A DNA stretch of 64,000 nt from Palsa-504 sp963808315. Lineage in GTDB: Bacteria; Actinomycetota; Actinomycetes; Streptosporangiales; Streptosporangiaceae. Of the stretch, positions 28,192 to 37,543 are shown piece after piece. A model generated the notes under the pieces. It worked only from the letters and a program-made list of their open reading frames with translations. It did not search any database and had not been told where the DNA came from. Position numbers and translations under genes: made by a program. The stretch is taken from NCBI GenBank assembly GCA_963808315.1, contig CAWEFK010000027.1:124001-188000 (forward strand). Reading direction: 5' to 3'. Each line of letters starts with the position of its first letter. Position 1 is the first letter of the stretch.

Positions 28192-29043
28192 TCATTCCCA
28201 CCGGAAGAAGCGCCTGGCGATCAGGGCAAAGACCAGCGCGTAACCGGCCAGCACCAGCAGTGGCTCCGCGGGCGGGAACTGGCCCTGCATCGAGTCCTGG
28301 ATCGCTTCTACCGCCGCGCCGAGCGGGGTGAGGTTGCTGATGTCCTGGAGCACGGCCGGCATGAGCTGCCGGGGAAACCACATGCCGGAGAAGAACAGCA
28401 TGGGGTAGAACGCCCCGGCCCCGATGGCGCGGGCGGCGGTCCCGCTCCGGGCGGCCGCCGCGATGCAGAGCCCGATGGCGAACATCGCGGCGATCGAGAG
28501 CAGGATCGACAGCACCAGCGCCCCGGGGTTTTTCGGGACGGCGAGCCCGAAGACCGTGATGCTCGCCACCATGAGGATGAGCAGCGAGGTGACGGTGATG
28601 CAGAAGGCGATGACGACCTGGGCGGCCAGCACCCAGGACGGCGGCACCGGGGTGGTCGAGAGCCGGCGCAAGATCCCCAGGTCCCGGTAGGTGACCAGCG
28701 GACCAGGGAGGCTGATGAGCGCGAAGATCGCGATCACCATGGCGATGAGGATCGGGACGTAGACGTCGAACGCGGTCAGCCCCCCGAGGCTGGCCTGAAC
28801 CTGATGGAAGCTCGGTATCTCGTTGAAGATGACCAGCAGCAGCACCGGCAGCCCGATGCCGAAGATCAGGCCGGCCGGCACCCGCCAGGTGAGCCTGGCC
28901 TCGTTGCGGACGATCTGGCCGAACGCGGCGCGCGGTGCCGTTTCCGGCAGCAGCGTGGCCAGCCCGGCCTTGGCGAACCGGGCCCTCGGGAGCAGCGTCT
29001 TGGTGTGCGGGGCCTTCGGCCGCACCAACGTGTTGGTGTTCAT
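28192..29043 (-). CDS. ABC-2 type transporter permease
   Basis: 283 residues with six predicted membrane segments (GLIFGIGLPVLLLVIFN, YVPILIAMVIAIFALISL, VVIAFCITVTSLLILMV, GALVLSILLSIAAMFAIGL, IGAGAFYPMLFFSGMWFP, LLVLAGYALVFALIARR). FFSGMWFPRQLMP is the typical ABC-2 signature between helices 5 and 6. Four-base overlap with the ATPase gene. Substrate unknown; the pair resembles drug or lipid exporters. Confidence 0.9.
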   Translation of the reverse strand: MNTNTLVRPKAPHTKTLLPRARFAKAGLATLLPETAPRAAFGQIVRNEARLTWRVPAGLIFGIGLPVLLLVIFNEIPSFHQVQASLGGLTAFDVYVPILIAMVIAIFALISLPGPLVTYRDLGILRRLSTTPVPPSWVLAAQVVIAFCITVTSLLILMVASITVFGLAVPKNPGALVLSILLSIAAMFAIGLCIAAAARSGTAARAIGAGAFYPMLFFSGMWFPRQLMPAVLQDISNLTPLGAAVEAIQDSMQGQFPPAEPLLVLAGYALVFALIARRFFRWE

Positions 29044-29972
29044 GCCGGGATTCCTTCCTCGTGCAGATGCCGGCCGGTGAGCTTCACGAATGCGTCCTCC
29101 AGGGACGAGTTATCGAGCTGCACGTCACGGGCGGTCACGCCCGGCTTGGCCAGGGCCAGGATCACGGCGTTGACCAGCTCGCCGGTTCCGGTGACGACGA
29201 CGTGCGAGCCGTTGCGGGTGACCGTGCCCACCTCGGGCAGCTCGGTCAGGAAGCGATCGTCGAAGGGGGCCGAGGGCACGAACCGCATGGTCTTCCCGCC
29301 GTTGGCCCGCGCGGCCAGTGCGGCCGGGCTGTCGAGCGCCGCCAGCTGCCCGCCGTCGATCAGGGCGACCCGGTCGCAGAGCCGTTCGGCCTCTTCCATG
29401 AAGTGCGTCACCAGCAGGATCGTGACCCCGCGGTCGCGCACGCCCTCGATGAGGTCCCAGGTGTCCCGCCGGGCCTGCGGGTCGAGCCCGGACGTCATCT
29501 CGTCGAGCACGGCGACCTTCGGCCGGCCGATGAGGGCCAGCGCGATGGACAGCCGCTGCCGCTGGCCGCCGGACAGGGACCGGTAGTAGTCCTTGACCTT
29601 TCCGGCCAGGCCCAGGCCCTCGACCAGCTCTGTGACGTCGGCCGGGTCCCGGTAGAAGGACCGGTACTCCGCCAGGATCTCGCCGACCCGCAGCTTGGCC
29701 GGCAGCGCGCTCTCCTGCAGCTGCGCGCCCACCACCAGGTGCAGCCGGTCACGATCGGATTGCGGGTCCAGACCAAGCACGCGGATCGATCCGGCATCGG
29801 GTGACCGGAGCCCGAGCACGCACTCCGCGGTGGTGGTCTTGCCTGCTCCGTTCGGCCCGAGGATGCCGAAGATCTCGCCCTCGGCAACCGAGAGTGACAG
29901 ATCGTCAACCGCAACGATATTCCCGTAGGTCTTGCGGAGATGTGTGATCTCCACCGCCGCCTGCGTCTTCAT
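29040..29972 (-). CDS. ABC transporter ATP-binding protein (DrrA/CcmA type)
   Basis: 310 residues. Walker A GPNGAGKTTT near residue 39, VGAQLQESALPAKLRVGEIL (Q-loop), signature LSGGQRQR, Walker B KVAVLDEMTSGLD, switch His in LLVTHFMEEAERL; the last ~80 residues are the accessory domain usual in ABC-2 exporter ATPases. An AAGGAGGGG site precedes ATG 29972. Transcribed from an AT-rich promoter with the permease gene. Confidence 0.93.
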   Translation of the reverse strand: MKTQAAVEITHLRKTYGNIVAVDDLSLSVAEGEIFGILGPNGAGKTTTAECVLGLRSPDAGSIRVLGLDPQSDRDRLHLVVGAQLQESALPAKLRVGEILAEYRSFYRDPADVTELVEGLGLAGKVKDYYRSLSGGQRQRLSIALALIGRPKVAVLDEMTSGLDPQARRDTWDLIEGVRDRGVTILLVTHFMEEAERLCDRVALIDGGQLAALDSPAALAARANGGKTMRFVPSAPFDDRFLTELPEVGTVTRNGSHVVVTGTGELVNAVILALAKPGVTARDVQLDNSSLEDAFVKLTGRHLHEEGIPA

Positions 29973-30005
29973 GGCCCCTCCTTCGGTCGTGGACCTGATA
30001 ACACA

Positions 30006-30035
30006 TGTTTAGCATAGTGATATCTATTTTTGCAA
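30006..30035 (-). promoter_or_regulatory. candidate promoter of the ABC exporter genes
   Basis: On the minus strand TTGCAA (30035-30030) and TAAACA (30011-30006) are separated by 18 bases, a sigma-70-like arrangement about 35 bases upstream of the ATPase start. The surrounding ~35 bases are strikingly AT-rich for this genome. Confidence 0.4.
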
Positions 30036-30132
30036 GGGGCTGCGGCGCCGGAAGACCGTGGCCGCGCCAGGGGCGGCCCGGTCCCGAAGCGAGGGGTTGC
30101 CGACGGCGCGCGTGATCGGTCAGAGTAACCGG

Positions 30133-30738
30133 GTGGACCAGCAGCGATGGGATCGCAGGTACGCGAGCATCGAGTTCGAGCCCACGCTGCCCGCGAGCCA
30201 GTTCGTCGCGGCCGAACTGGCCGGTCTACCGCCCGGCCGGGCCCTTGACCTGGCCGCGGGGCACGGCCGCCACACGGTCTGGCTGGCCGAGCACGGCTGG
30301 CGGGTGACCGCCGTGGATTTTTCCCGCGTCGGCCTGGAGCAGGCGAGAAAACTCGGCGCCGCCCGCGGCCTCACCGGCGAGCAGGTGGACTGGGTGGTCG
30401 CGGACCTGAGCGATTACCAGCCGGCCCGCGGCGCGTTCGAGCTCGTGCTCGTGGCCTACCTGCAGGTCGGCGCGACCCTGCGGGCCAGGGTGCTGGCCGG
30501 TGCCGCCACCGCGCTGGCCCCGGGTGGCACCCTGCTCGTGGTCGGGCACGACCTGACTAACCTCACCGAGGGCGCCGGCGGCCCGCGGTACCCGGAGGTG
30601 CTTTACACCCCGGAGACGATCGCGGCCGAGCTGCGCGGACTGCGCGTCCTGCGGGCCGACCGGGTTCGACGGCCGGTCGAGCACGACGGCAGGCCGGCCA
30701 CCGCGATCGACACCCTGGTCCGCGCGGAACGACCCTGA
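30133..30738 (+). CDS. class I SAM-dependent methyltransferase (TehB-like)
   Basis: 201 residues from GTG 30133 (VDQQRWDRRYAS, a usual opening of the family); upstream in-frame starts exist. The SAM-binding motif is ALDLAAGHGRHTVWLAEHGW, followed by VTAVDFSRVGLEQARKL and WVVADLSDY; FELVLVAYLQV and ALAPGGTLLVVGHD are the later core strands. Substrate unknown. Convergent with the Ser/Thr kinase gene, with a hairpin over both stop codons. Confidence 0.85.
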   Translation: MDQQRWDRRYASIEFEPTLPASQFVAAELAGLPPGRALDLAAGHGRHTVWLAEHGWRVTAVDFSRVGLEQARKLGAARGLTGEQVDWVVADLSDYQPARGAFELVLVAYLQVGATLRARVLAGAATALAPGGTLLVVGHDLTNLTEGAGGPRYPEVLYTPETIAAELRGLRVLRADRVRRPVEHDGRPATAIDTLVRAERP

Positions 30739-30754
30739 CCGCGATGCGCGGTCA
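30732..30754. terminator. bidirectional hairpin terminator candidate
   Basis: A perfect 10-base stem (CCTGACCGCG / CGCGGTCAGG) around a three-base loop spans the ends of two convergent genes. No T-tract follows, as is common in high-GC actinobacteria. Confidence 0.6.
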
Positions 30755-32269
30755 GGACGATGCGGGGCTCGGGGTCACCGAGTCCGAAGGTGCGGGTGAC
30801 GCGACGGCGGAGTCGGAGGGAGACGGCGACGCGCTCGCCGATGGCGACGGAGAGGGCGACGCGCTCCCGGTGTCGGTAGGAGACGGCGACGGCGACGCGC
30901 TCGTGGACGGGGAAGGAGACGGGGAACCTGACGGGGACGGGGATGATGACGGGGCGGCCGACTTGTTGGATGCGGGAGACTTGCCCGGCGCGGGCGACTT
31001 ACGCGGCGCGGGCGACCTGGTCGGCAGCACGGTCGCGGGCGGCGACGTGGTCAGGAACTCCGACAGCGCGGGGGTCAGGTACGCATTCGGTGCGGGCGCG
31101 GCCGGGCGTGACGACAGCGGGCGCGGGGTCGCCGATCCTTGAGACCCCGCGCTTGGCGCGCTCTGCACCCCTCCGGCCTGCGCCTGAGCCTGCGGGGTGA
31201 GCGGCCGGGCGGGCCCGGCGCCGGTCAGGGCGAAGACCACGGCAGCGCAGGCGCCGACGAGGCCGGCGGTGAGGCAGGCCGACACAAGCGGCCGTGACAG
31301 GCGGCGGTGTGCGGGCCGGCCCGCCTTGCCCTTCTCGGGCTCGTCCCGGGCAAGGTCGGGGGACGGCAGGCCGCTCGCCGCGGCCGAGTCGGAGAGGTCG
31401 GCGGCCTGATCACCTGTCGACCCGTAAATGATCGCTTCCGAAAGCCAGCCCGGCGCGGGCGCGATCGCGCCCACCTGCGCGAGCAGGTCACGGGCGGTAG
31501 GCCGGTCACTCGGGTGCTTGGCCAGGCAGCTCCCGACCAGCCGCCGGACCTCCTCGGGCAGCGCGGCGAGGTCGGCCGGGGAGTTGACCAGCCGGTAGAC
31601 CAGCGCGGCGTTCGATCCGGAACCGAACGGCCCCTGACCGGTCCCGGCGAAGGTCAGGACCGCGCCCAGGCTGAACATGTCGCTGGACGGTCCGATGCCA
31701 TGGCCGAGAACCTGCTCGGGAGACATGAACCCGGGCGAGCCGATCATCACGTTCGCATTGGTCTGCGCGCTGGCCTCGGCGGCGCCGGAAATCCCGAAGT
31801 CGATGACCCGCGGGCCGTCCTCGGCCAGCAGGACATTGGACGGCTTCAGGTCCCGGTGCACGACGCCCGCGGCGTGGATGGCGTTCAGGCTCTCGGCCAG
31901 GCCCGCCGCCAGGGCGAGCAACGTACGCGTGGGCAGCGGTCCGTGCTCCCGCACCGCCTCGAGCAGCGAAGGCCCGGCGACGTAGGCCGTGGCCAGCCAC
32001 GGCATCGGGCCGTCCAGCTCGGCATCGACCACGAAGGCGGTAAAGAGCCCGCCCACCTTCCGCGCCGCGGCGACCTCATCGGTGAACCGGGTCCGGAACT
32101 GGGGGTCGTCGGCGAGTTCCTCGCGGATGACCTTCACGGCAATCGGCCGGCCGCCCGCCGACAGGCCAAGGAACACGTGTCCCATGCCGCCAGAGCCCAG
32201 TCGCCCGAGCATCCGGTAAGGTCCGATCTCGCGCGGATCCCCCGGCTGAAGTCCCGCTACGAGACCCAT
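30752..32269 (-). CDS. membrane Ser/Thr protein kinase with P/S-rich extracellular tail
   Basis: 505 residues from ATG 32269 (GGGGTGGGGAC upstream). Kinase domain residues ~5-265: LGRLGSGGMGHVFLG (P-loop), IAVKVI (Lys), VVHRDLKPSNVLL (catalytic loop), VIDFGISGAAE (DFG), GSPGFMSPEQVLG (activation segment), SDMFSLGAVL. A linker leads to one membrane helix (ACLTAGLVGACAAVVFAL, about 330-347), then ~150 outside residues that end in long Pro-Ser-Ala repeats coded by a tandem tract at 30780-31020. No PASTA or other sensor domain is seen. The substrate is unknown. Confidence 0.9.
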   Translation of the reverse strand: MGLVAGLQPGDPREIGPYRMLGRLGSGGMGHVFLGLSAGGRPIAVKVIREELADDPQFRTRFTDEVAAARKVGGLFTAFVVDAELDGPMPWLATAYVAGPSLLEAVREHGPLPTRTLLALAAGLAESLNAIHAAGVVHRDLKPSNVLLAEDGPRVIDFGISGAAEASAQTNANVMIGSPGFMSPEQVLGHGIGPSSDMFSLGAVLTFAGTGQGPFGSGSNAALVYRLVNSPADLAALPEEVRRLVGSCLAKHPSDRPTARDLLAQVGAIAPAPGWLSEAIIYGSTGDQAADLSDSAAASGLPSPDLARDEPEKGKAGRPAHRRLSRPLVSACLTAGLVGACAAVVFALTGAGPARPLTPQAQAQAGGVQSAPSAGSQGSATPRPLSSRPAAPAPNAYLTPALSEFLTTSPPATVLPTRSPAPRKSPAPGKSPASNKSAAPSSSPSPSGSPSPSPSTSASPSPSPTDTGSASPSPSPSASASPSPSDSAVASPAPSDSVTPSPASS

Positions 32270-32425
32270 GTCCCCACCCCGCATCACACCTGCTCGTGTC
32301 CCCATTTACAGGACAATCTCATCTTAAGCCCGGGCCAGGCCGCTGTATACGGCAGGTAACGCGCACTTCCCCCCGTGGGCGGCCTGACCTGGCCAGACGA
32401 TGGGCCGGCTGTTACGGCCCGGTAA

Positions 32426-32953
32426 CTAATCGTCGGAAGAGGCGAGGGGATCGGGCCCGGGCGGGAGCGGCTGGTCGGCGATGAGCTTGGCCAGCCGGGA
32501 CAGCGAGTCCTCGAGGTCACGGGTCGTGACCACGTCCTCGAGGGCGAGACGGACGGAGGCGAGCTCGCGGGCGAGGAACTCGGTGTCGGCCTGGGTCCTG
32601 GCCGCCACCTCCCGGTCGCGCTCGATGTTGGCCCGGTCCCGGTCGTCCTGCCGGTTCTGCGCGAGCAGGATCAGCGGCGCGGCGTACGCGGCCTGGGTCG
32701 AGAAGGCCAGGTTGAGCAGGATAAAGGGATAAGGATCCCAGTGCTTGATCAAGCCGAGGGTGTTCAGTGCGATCCAGCCGATCACGAGCACCGTCTGGCC
32801 CACCAGGAACCGGCCGGTGCCAAGGAACCGGGCGACCGCCTCCGATATCCGGCCGAACGCGTCCGCGTCGTACCTGGTGCCCATCCGCGGCGATGCGCCG
32901 CGCGGAACGGACAGATCGGCCCGCTCGCTGAGCCGGGAGGAAAGCCGTGACAT
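32426..32953 (-). CDS. DUF1003 family membrane protein
   Basis: 175 residues from ATG 32953. Two membrane segments at ~50-95 (FLVGQTVLVIGWIALNTLGL; PFILLNLAFSTQAAYAAPLI) with the family pattern DPYPFILLN and APLILLAQNRQDDRDR, then a long charged helix likely to form a coiled coil (ANIERDREVAARTQADTEF). Function unknown; the family is often found next to MgtE_N/CBS proteins, as here, where it begins two bases after that gene. Confidence 0.88.
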   Translation of the reverse strand: MSRLSSRLSERADLSVPRGASPRMGTRYDADAFGRISEAVARFLGTGRFLVGQTVLVIGWIALNTLGLIKHWDPYPFILLNLAFSTQAAYAAPLILLAQNRQDDRDRANIERDREVAARTQADTEFLARELASVRLALEDVVTTRDLEDSLSRLAKLIADQPLPPGPDPLASSDD

Positions 32954-32954
32954 T

Positions 32955-34153
32955 TTACTCTCCCGTCCGTCGCCAGCCCACCGGCAGCAGGCGGTCAAGT
33001 ACGTCGTCTACGGTAACCGCACCAAGCAGCCGCCCGGCCGCGTCGCACACCGCGACGCTGATGAGGTTATAGGCGGCGAGCCGGGCGGCCAGCTCACGCT
33101 CGGGCAGGTCAGGCCGGACGAAGACGCTCGCCTCGACGCACTCGCCGACCTCGGCCGCGGGCGGCTGGCGCAGCAGCCGCTGGAACCCGACGGTACCGAG
33201 GTAACGGCCGGTCGGCGTGATCATCGGCGGCTCGCAGACGAACACCTGCGCGGCCGCGGTCACCGGCACCTCCGGATCCCTGATCTGGGCCAGCACCGCC
33301 GCGACCGGCATCTCCGGAGTGAAGATCAGGGGCTGGGAGGTCATCAGGCCGCCCGCCGTGGTCGCGTCGTACAGCAGGAGCCGCCGCAGGTCCGCGGCCT
33401 GGACGGTCTCCATCGCCGCCAGCAGCCGTTCGCGCTGCTCGGGCGGCATCTCCGCGAGCAGGTCCGCCGCGTCGTCGGGCTCCATCTCCTCGACCACGTC
33501 GGCGCTGCGCTCAAGGCCGAGGCCGGCCAGCAGCCGGATCTGGTCCTGTTCGGACATTTCCTCAAGCACATCGGCCAGTTCCTCGTCGGCCAGGGCGGCG
33601 GCGATCTGGCTGCGCCGGCTCGGCGACATCCCCTCGACCGCGGCGGCGAGGTCGGCCGGCCGCATCTCGCGCAGGCTGGCCAGCTGATCCCCAGCGGACC
33701 CGCCTGGAAGAGCTCGGGGTCCCGGTCCCACGGCACGATCGTCGTGCCCCGGTGCAGCAGGCCACGGCCCTGGGTGACGGCGAAGGTGGAGACCTCCCAG
33801 CCGACCCGCTGCTGCTCGCAGGGGGCGATGGCGACATCGACGACGATCCCGGCCTTGGTCTGCCGGCCGTACAGGTCGGAGGCCAGGATCTCCCCCGTCC
33901 GCCGGGTGAAGCGGCGCAGGTCCACGGTTCCGCCGCGCAGGTGCGCGCCGTCGATGGAGATCTCCGCGATCCGGCCCAGGTTGACGAAGATGAGGCGCCG
34001 CTGCAACGTCACGACCAGCCCGAGCGCGCGGGGCGGTTCCGGGCCCGCGGCCGGCAGGATGACCACATCGCGGACCCGGCCGATGGTCATGCCCTCGCTG
34101 TCCAGCAGCGGGCGGCCCTTCAGCCGGGACGTGAATATCTGGCGGTCGGCCAT
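32955..34153 (-). CDS. PRC-barrel / MgtE N-terminal / CBS domain cytosolic protein (one-base frameshift)
   Basis: About 400 residues after repair. Residues ~1-150 are PRC-barrel-like (FTSRLKGRPLLDSEGMTIGRVRDVV, GILASDLYGRQTKAG-type repeats), ~160-280 the helical MgtE_N domain (LADEELADVLEEMSEQDQI, LEEMEPDDAADLLAEMPPEQ-like units), then a CBS pair (AAQVFVCEPPMITPTGRYLG; LISVAVCDAAGRLLGAVTVD). No membrane helices, so it is the sensory half of an MgtE channel without the channel. Near 33692 the frame is lost because GPLGDQLASLREM needs five Gs where four are present. Cotranscribed with DUF1003. Confidence 0.83.
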
Positions 34154-34411
34154 GATCCGGCGATCTCCCCTCCCGCAGCTGCACCCCAACTGCACCATTA
34201 TCGTTTCGTCCCGGCCGGAACGGACAACCGGGACGGCAGTGCTGATGGTGGCCCATGTGGCGAGGTGATGCCAGGCGCCTTCGCGCCTGATCGACGGTGG
34301 CGTATATTTGGCGCTGGCGATGAAGCTCGCCCTAACCGTGCGGCGGCACCCGCGCTAATGGCTTCTACCCCTGTTGGTGGCAATCATGCCGTGAGGGTAG
34401 GAGGCGTCATC

Positions 34412-35362
34412 GTGCCGGTTCCCGTTATCCAGCTCCTGCAGGTGCTGACGATCGCGCTGGGCGCGCCCGGCGTCAACGGCGTGATCGCCAAGGTGGAGGC
34501 ACGGCTCCAGGGGCGCCGGGGACCGCGGGTGCGCCAGCCCTACTACGACCTGGCCAAGCTGTTCCGTAAGGAGGCGCTGGCCCCCGAGGGGGCGAGCTGG
34601 TTCTTCCTGGCCGCACCGCCGATCGCGGTGGCGGCCTACCTGACCATCCCGCTGCTGATCCCGGTGCTGACCAGCTACGGGCTGCCGCTCGGGTACATGG
34701 GCGACATCCTGGGCGGCGGGTTCCTGCTGTCGCTGGCCAGCTTCGTGATCGCCACCGCCGCGCTGGCGACCGGCAGCCCGTACGCGCAGCTCGGCTCGAG
34801 CCGGGCCAAGACGTTCTCGGCCGTCACCGAGCCGGTGGTGCTGTTCGTGGTGTTCACCGTGGCCCTGCTGACGGGCACCGACCTGCCGTATGCGCTCGCG
34901 GCGACCGTCCGGTCCAGCGCCGGGCAGGTCATCCGCCCGGCGCACCTGCTCGCGGCGGCCGCGCTGTTCATGGTGATCCTGCACGAGACCGGCCGGATCC
35001 CGGTGGAGACGCACACCGGGACCAACGAGTTCGGCATGATCGAGGAAGCCAGGAGCTTCGAGCATTCCGGCCCGTTCCTGGCGCTGCTCAAGTGGGGCAG
35101 CGAGCTCAAGCAGCTGATCCTGTACACGATCCTGGCCGACGTGTTCCTGGCGCCCTGGGGTTTGGCGTCCAGCCAGCACCTCGACTCGGTGGTGCTGGCC
35201 ATCGCGGCGCTGCTGGCCAAGGCCTGCGTGGTCGGCTGCGTGGTCGCGGTGATCGACAACTCCTTCGCCAAGCTGCGCCTGTTCAAGATCACCGAGTTCG
35301 TGGCGGGCGCCTTCCTGCTCGCCGTGCTCGGCGTGTTCACGCTGTACCTGGGGGGCGGGTGA
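34412..35362 (+). CDS. HycD/HyfC-like (NuoH-type) membrane subunit of an Ehr complex
   Basis: 316 residues from GTG 34412 with AGGAGG seven bases upstream. About eight membrane helices. Family markers: QGRRGPRVRQPYYDLAKLFRK near residue 30, FVIATAALATGSPYAQLGSSR, and LHETGRIPVETHTGTNEF near 190-205, the acidic loop conserved in NuoH/HyfC. In energy-converting hydrogenases this subunit connects the redox arm to the ion-pumping arm. First gene of six; TGATG overlap with the next. Mycobacterial HycD (Rv0084) is the nearest recognisable relative by organisation. Confidence 0.9.
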   Translation: MPVPVIQLLQVLTIALGAPGVNGVIAKVEARLQGRRGPRVRQPYYDLAKLFRKEALAPEGASWFFLAAPPIAVAAYLTIPLLIPVLTSYGLPLGYMGDILGGGFLLSLASFVIATAALATGSPYAQLGSSRAKTFSAVTEPVVLFVVFTVALLTGTDLPYALAATVRSSAGQVIRPAHLLAAAALFMVILHETGRIPVETHTGTNEFGMIEEARSFEHSGPFLALLKWGSELKQLILYTILADVFLAPWGLASSQHLDSVVLAIAALLAKACVVGCVVAVIDNSFAKLRLFKITEFVAGAFLLAVLGVFTLYLGGG

Positions 35363-36060
35363 TGGACCCGGTGCGGGCGCCCGGCGTCTACGAGGGCGCG
35401 GCCAACGTGATCGCCGCGGTGATGCTGCTGCTTGAGTTCGGCATGCTGCGCCAGGCGCTGGTCCGGGACCAGGTCCGGCTTTATGCGGCGCAGTCCGCGC
35501 TGATCTCGGTGCTGGCGATCGTGATCGCCGCGGACCGGAACCTGCCTGGCCTGTACGCGCTGGCGGGGCTGTCCGCGGCGCTGAAGGTGGTGGCGGTCCC
35601 GCTGGTGCTGCGCCGTCTGTTCCGCCGCTTCGGCCTGGACGAGGAGGAAACCACCGGCGTGGCGGGCAGCAACACGCTGAGCCCCGCCACCGCGGTGCTG
35701 GCCGGGATCGTGCTGGCCGCGTTCGGGTTCTTCTGCTTCGGGGCGCTCGGCCTCCACGGGCCCGCCCCGACGACCGCCCCCGCCCTCGCGCTCTCGCTGG
35801 CGGCCGCCATGGTGCTGGTCTCCTTCGGGCTGATGATCGTGCGCCGCGACGTCGCGTCCCAGGCCATCGGGTTCTTCTCGCTGGAGAACGCGATCTCGCT
35901 GGCGTCGCTGGTGGTGGCGTCCGGGCTGCCGCTGATCCTGGCCACCGCGTTCCTGTTCGACCTGCTGGTGGCGGTGGTGGTGTTCGGGATGCTGATCCGG
36001 GCCCATCACTCCCGGTCCGAGTCGCTGTCCACGGCCGACCTGACCAAGCTGCAGGGGTGA
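35362..36060 (+). CDS. HycP/HyfE-like membrane subunit
   Basis: 232 residues, about seven helices. ATG 35362 overlaps the previous stop. The N-terminal half is HyfE-specific; the second half resembles NuoK (SFGLMIVRRDVASQAIGFFS, LENAISLASLVVASGLPLIL, FLFDLLVAVVVFGML). The Glu in FFSLENAIS matches the conserved ion-path acidic residue. Part of the membrane arm. Confidence 0.88.
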   Translation: MDPVRAPGVYEGAANVIAAVMLLLEFGMLRQALVRDQVRLYAAQSALISVLAIVIAADRNLPGLYALAGLSAALKVVAVPLVLRRLFRRFGLDEEETTGVAGSNTLSPATAVLAGIVLAAFGFFCFGALGLHGPAPTTAPALALSLAAAMVLVSFGLMIVRRDVASQAIGFFSLENAISLASLVVASGLPLILATAFLFDLLVAVVVFGMLIRAHHSRSESLSTADLTKLQG

Positions 36061-36064
36061 CCCG

Positions 36065-37543
36065 GTGATCGCCGTCATACTCGCCCTGCTGATCGTCCCG
36101 CTGGCGGCGGCGATCGCCTGCGCGTTGCTGCCCGCCAGGGGCGCCCCGGCGGTCACCGTGACCTCGGGCATCACGTCCTTCTGGCTCGTTCTCGCGCTGG
36201 TCCCCGCGGCTACCCACCGGGACCTGAACTACCTGTCCTACCTGCGGGTCGACGCGCTGAGTGAGATCTTCCTGCTGGCCACGGGCTTCTTGTACGGTGC
36301 CGTCGCGGTGTACTCGGCCGGGTACCTCCGGCACCACGACTGCGACCAACCGGACCGCTACGCGAGGCGCTTCTACACCGGCCTCAACCTGTTCGGCTGG
36401 GCGATGCTGGCCGCGCCGGTCATGGGCAGCCTGGCGCTGCTGTGGATCGCGGTGGAAATCACCACGGTCGTCTCGGCGCTGCTTGTCGCGATCGAGGACA
36501 CTGACGGCGCCGCCGAAGCCGCCTGGAAGTACGTGCTGATCGCCAGCGCCGGACTCGGCCTGGCCCTGCTCGCGACGGTGTTCGCCTACTTCGCCGGATC
36601 CCAGCTGCTCGGTGAGCACTACAACCTCGCCATCGGCCCGCTGATCCAGACCGCCGCGCACCTGCCGCACACCCCGGTACGGCTCGCCTTCATGCTGGCC
36701 CTGCTCGGCTACGGCACCAAGGTCGGTTTCTTCCCGGTGCACACCTGGCTGCCTGACGCGCACTCCGAGGCGCCCACGCCGGTCTCCGCCCTGCTGTCCG
36801 GGTCGCTGCTCGCGACCAGCTTCTACGCCATCCTGCGGTTTTACCAGGTGGCCGCGGCCAACCTGGGCAGCAGCTTCCCGCGGGCGGCGCTGCTGGCCTT
36901 CGGGGTGGCCTCGCTGCTGCTGGCCGCGCTGTACGTGTTCGGCCAGCGGGACATCAAGCGGCTGCTCGCCTACTCCAGCGTGGAGCACATGGGCATCTTG
37001 GCCATCGGGGTGAGCTTCGGCGCCCCGGTGGCGCTGGCCGGCGTCCTGCTGCACGTGCTGGCGCACGCCGCCGCCAAGGGGAACGCGTTCATGGGGGCGG
37101 GCGTGTTCACCGTGAAGTTCGGCACCAAGCAGATCTCCGCGCTGGCCGGCGGCCTGGACGTGCTGCCGTGGAGCGGCCCGTTGTTCCTGCTCGCCGTCTT
37201 CGCGCTGTCCGCGATGCCGCCGTCGGGCATCTTCCGCAGCGAGTTCCAGATCGTCTACGGAGGCCTGAGCTCGGGCCATGACGCGGCCGCGGCGTTCCTG
37301 GTCGCGGGCGTCACCGTGGTGTTCTTCGGCCTGACCGCCTCGACCACCCGGATGCTGTTCACCCCGGCCGACATCCCCAAAACTCCCGCGGCCCGGGCGC
37401 TGACGCGCAGCGAGCCAAGCGCCGCGATGGTGGTCCCGGTGGTGGCCGGTGTCGTCGTCCTGCTCATCCTCGGCCTGCATCCGCCCGGTGAGCTCACTCA
37501 CCTGATCGCACGCGCCGTCACCCAGCTGGGGACGACACGATGA
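36065..37543 (+). CDS. HycQ/HyfF-like (NuoN/Mrp antiporter-type) membrane subunit
   Basis: 492 residues with about 14 helices, starting at GTG 36065 four bases after the previous gene. Proton-translocation residues of the antiporter family are present: Glu in LLWIAVEITTVVSALL (near 128), Lys in LLGYGTKVGFFPVHTWLPDAH (near 218) and Lys in LAHAAAKGNAFMGAG (near 334). Gene order and fold match mycobacterial HycQ. The subunit should be able to move protons or sodium. Confidence 0.92.
   Translation: MIAVILALLIVPLAAAIACALLPARGAPAVTVTSGITSFWLVLALVPAATHRDLNYLSYLRVDALSEIFLLATGFLYGAVAVYSAGYLRHHDCDQPDRYARRFYTGLNLFGWAMLAAPVMGSLALLWIAVEITTVVSALLVAIEDTDGAAEAAWKYVLIASAGLGLALLATVFAYFAGSQLLGEHYNLAIGPLIQTAAHLPHTPVRLAFMLALLGYGTKVGFFPVHTWLPDAHSEAPTPVSALLSGSLLATSFYAILRFYQVAAANLGSSFPRAALLAFGVASLLLAALYVFGQRDIKRLLAYSSVEHMGILAIGVSFGAPVALAGVLLHVLAHAAAKGNAFMGAGVFTVKFGTKQISALAGGLDVLPWSGPLFLLAVFALSAMPPSGIFRSEFQIVYGGLSSGHDAAAAFLVAGVTVVFFGLTASTTRMLFTPADIPKTPAARALTRSEPSAAMVVPVVAGVVVLLILGLHPPGELTHLIARAVTQLGTTR

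Noticed and set aside
30780..31020. Repeat array resembling CRISPR or minisatellite
   Set aside because: It is an in-frame codon repeat for the Pro/Ser-rich tail of the kinase, with no regular spacers.
34355..37501. 1048-codon minus-strand open frame
   Set aside because: Antisense to the Ehr subunit genes; low-complexity Gln/Arg/Gly-rich and unlike any family.
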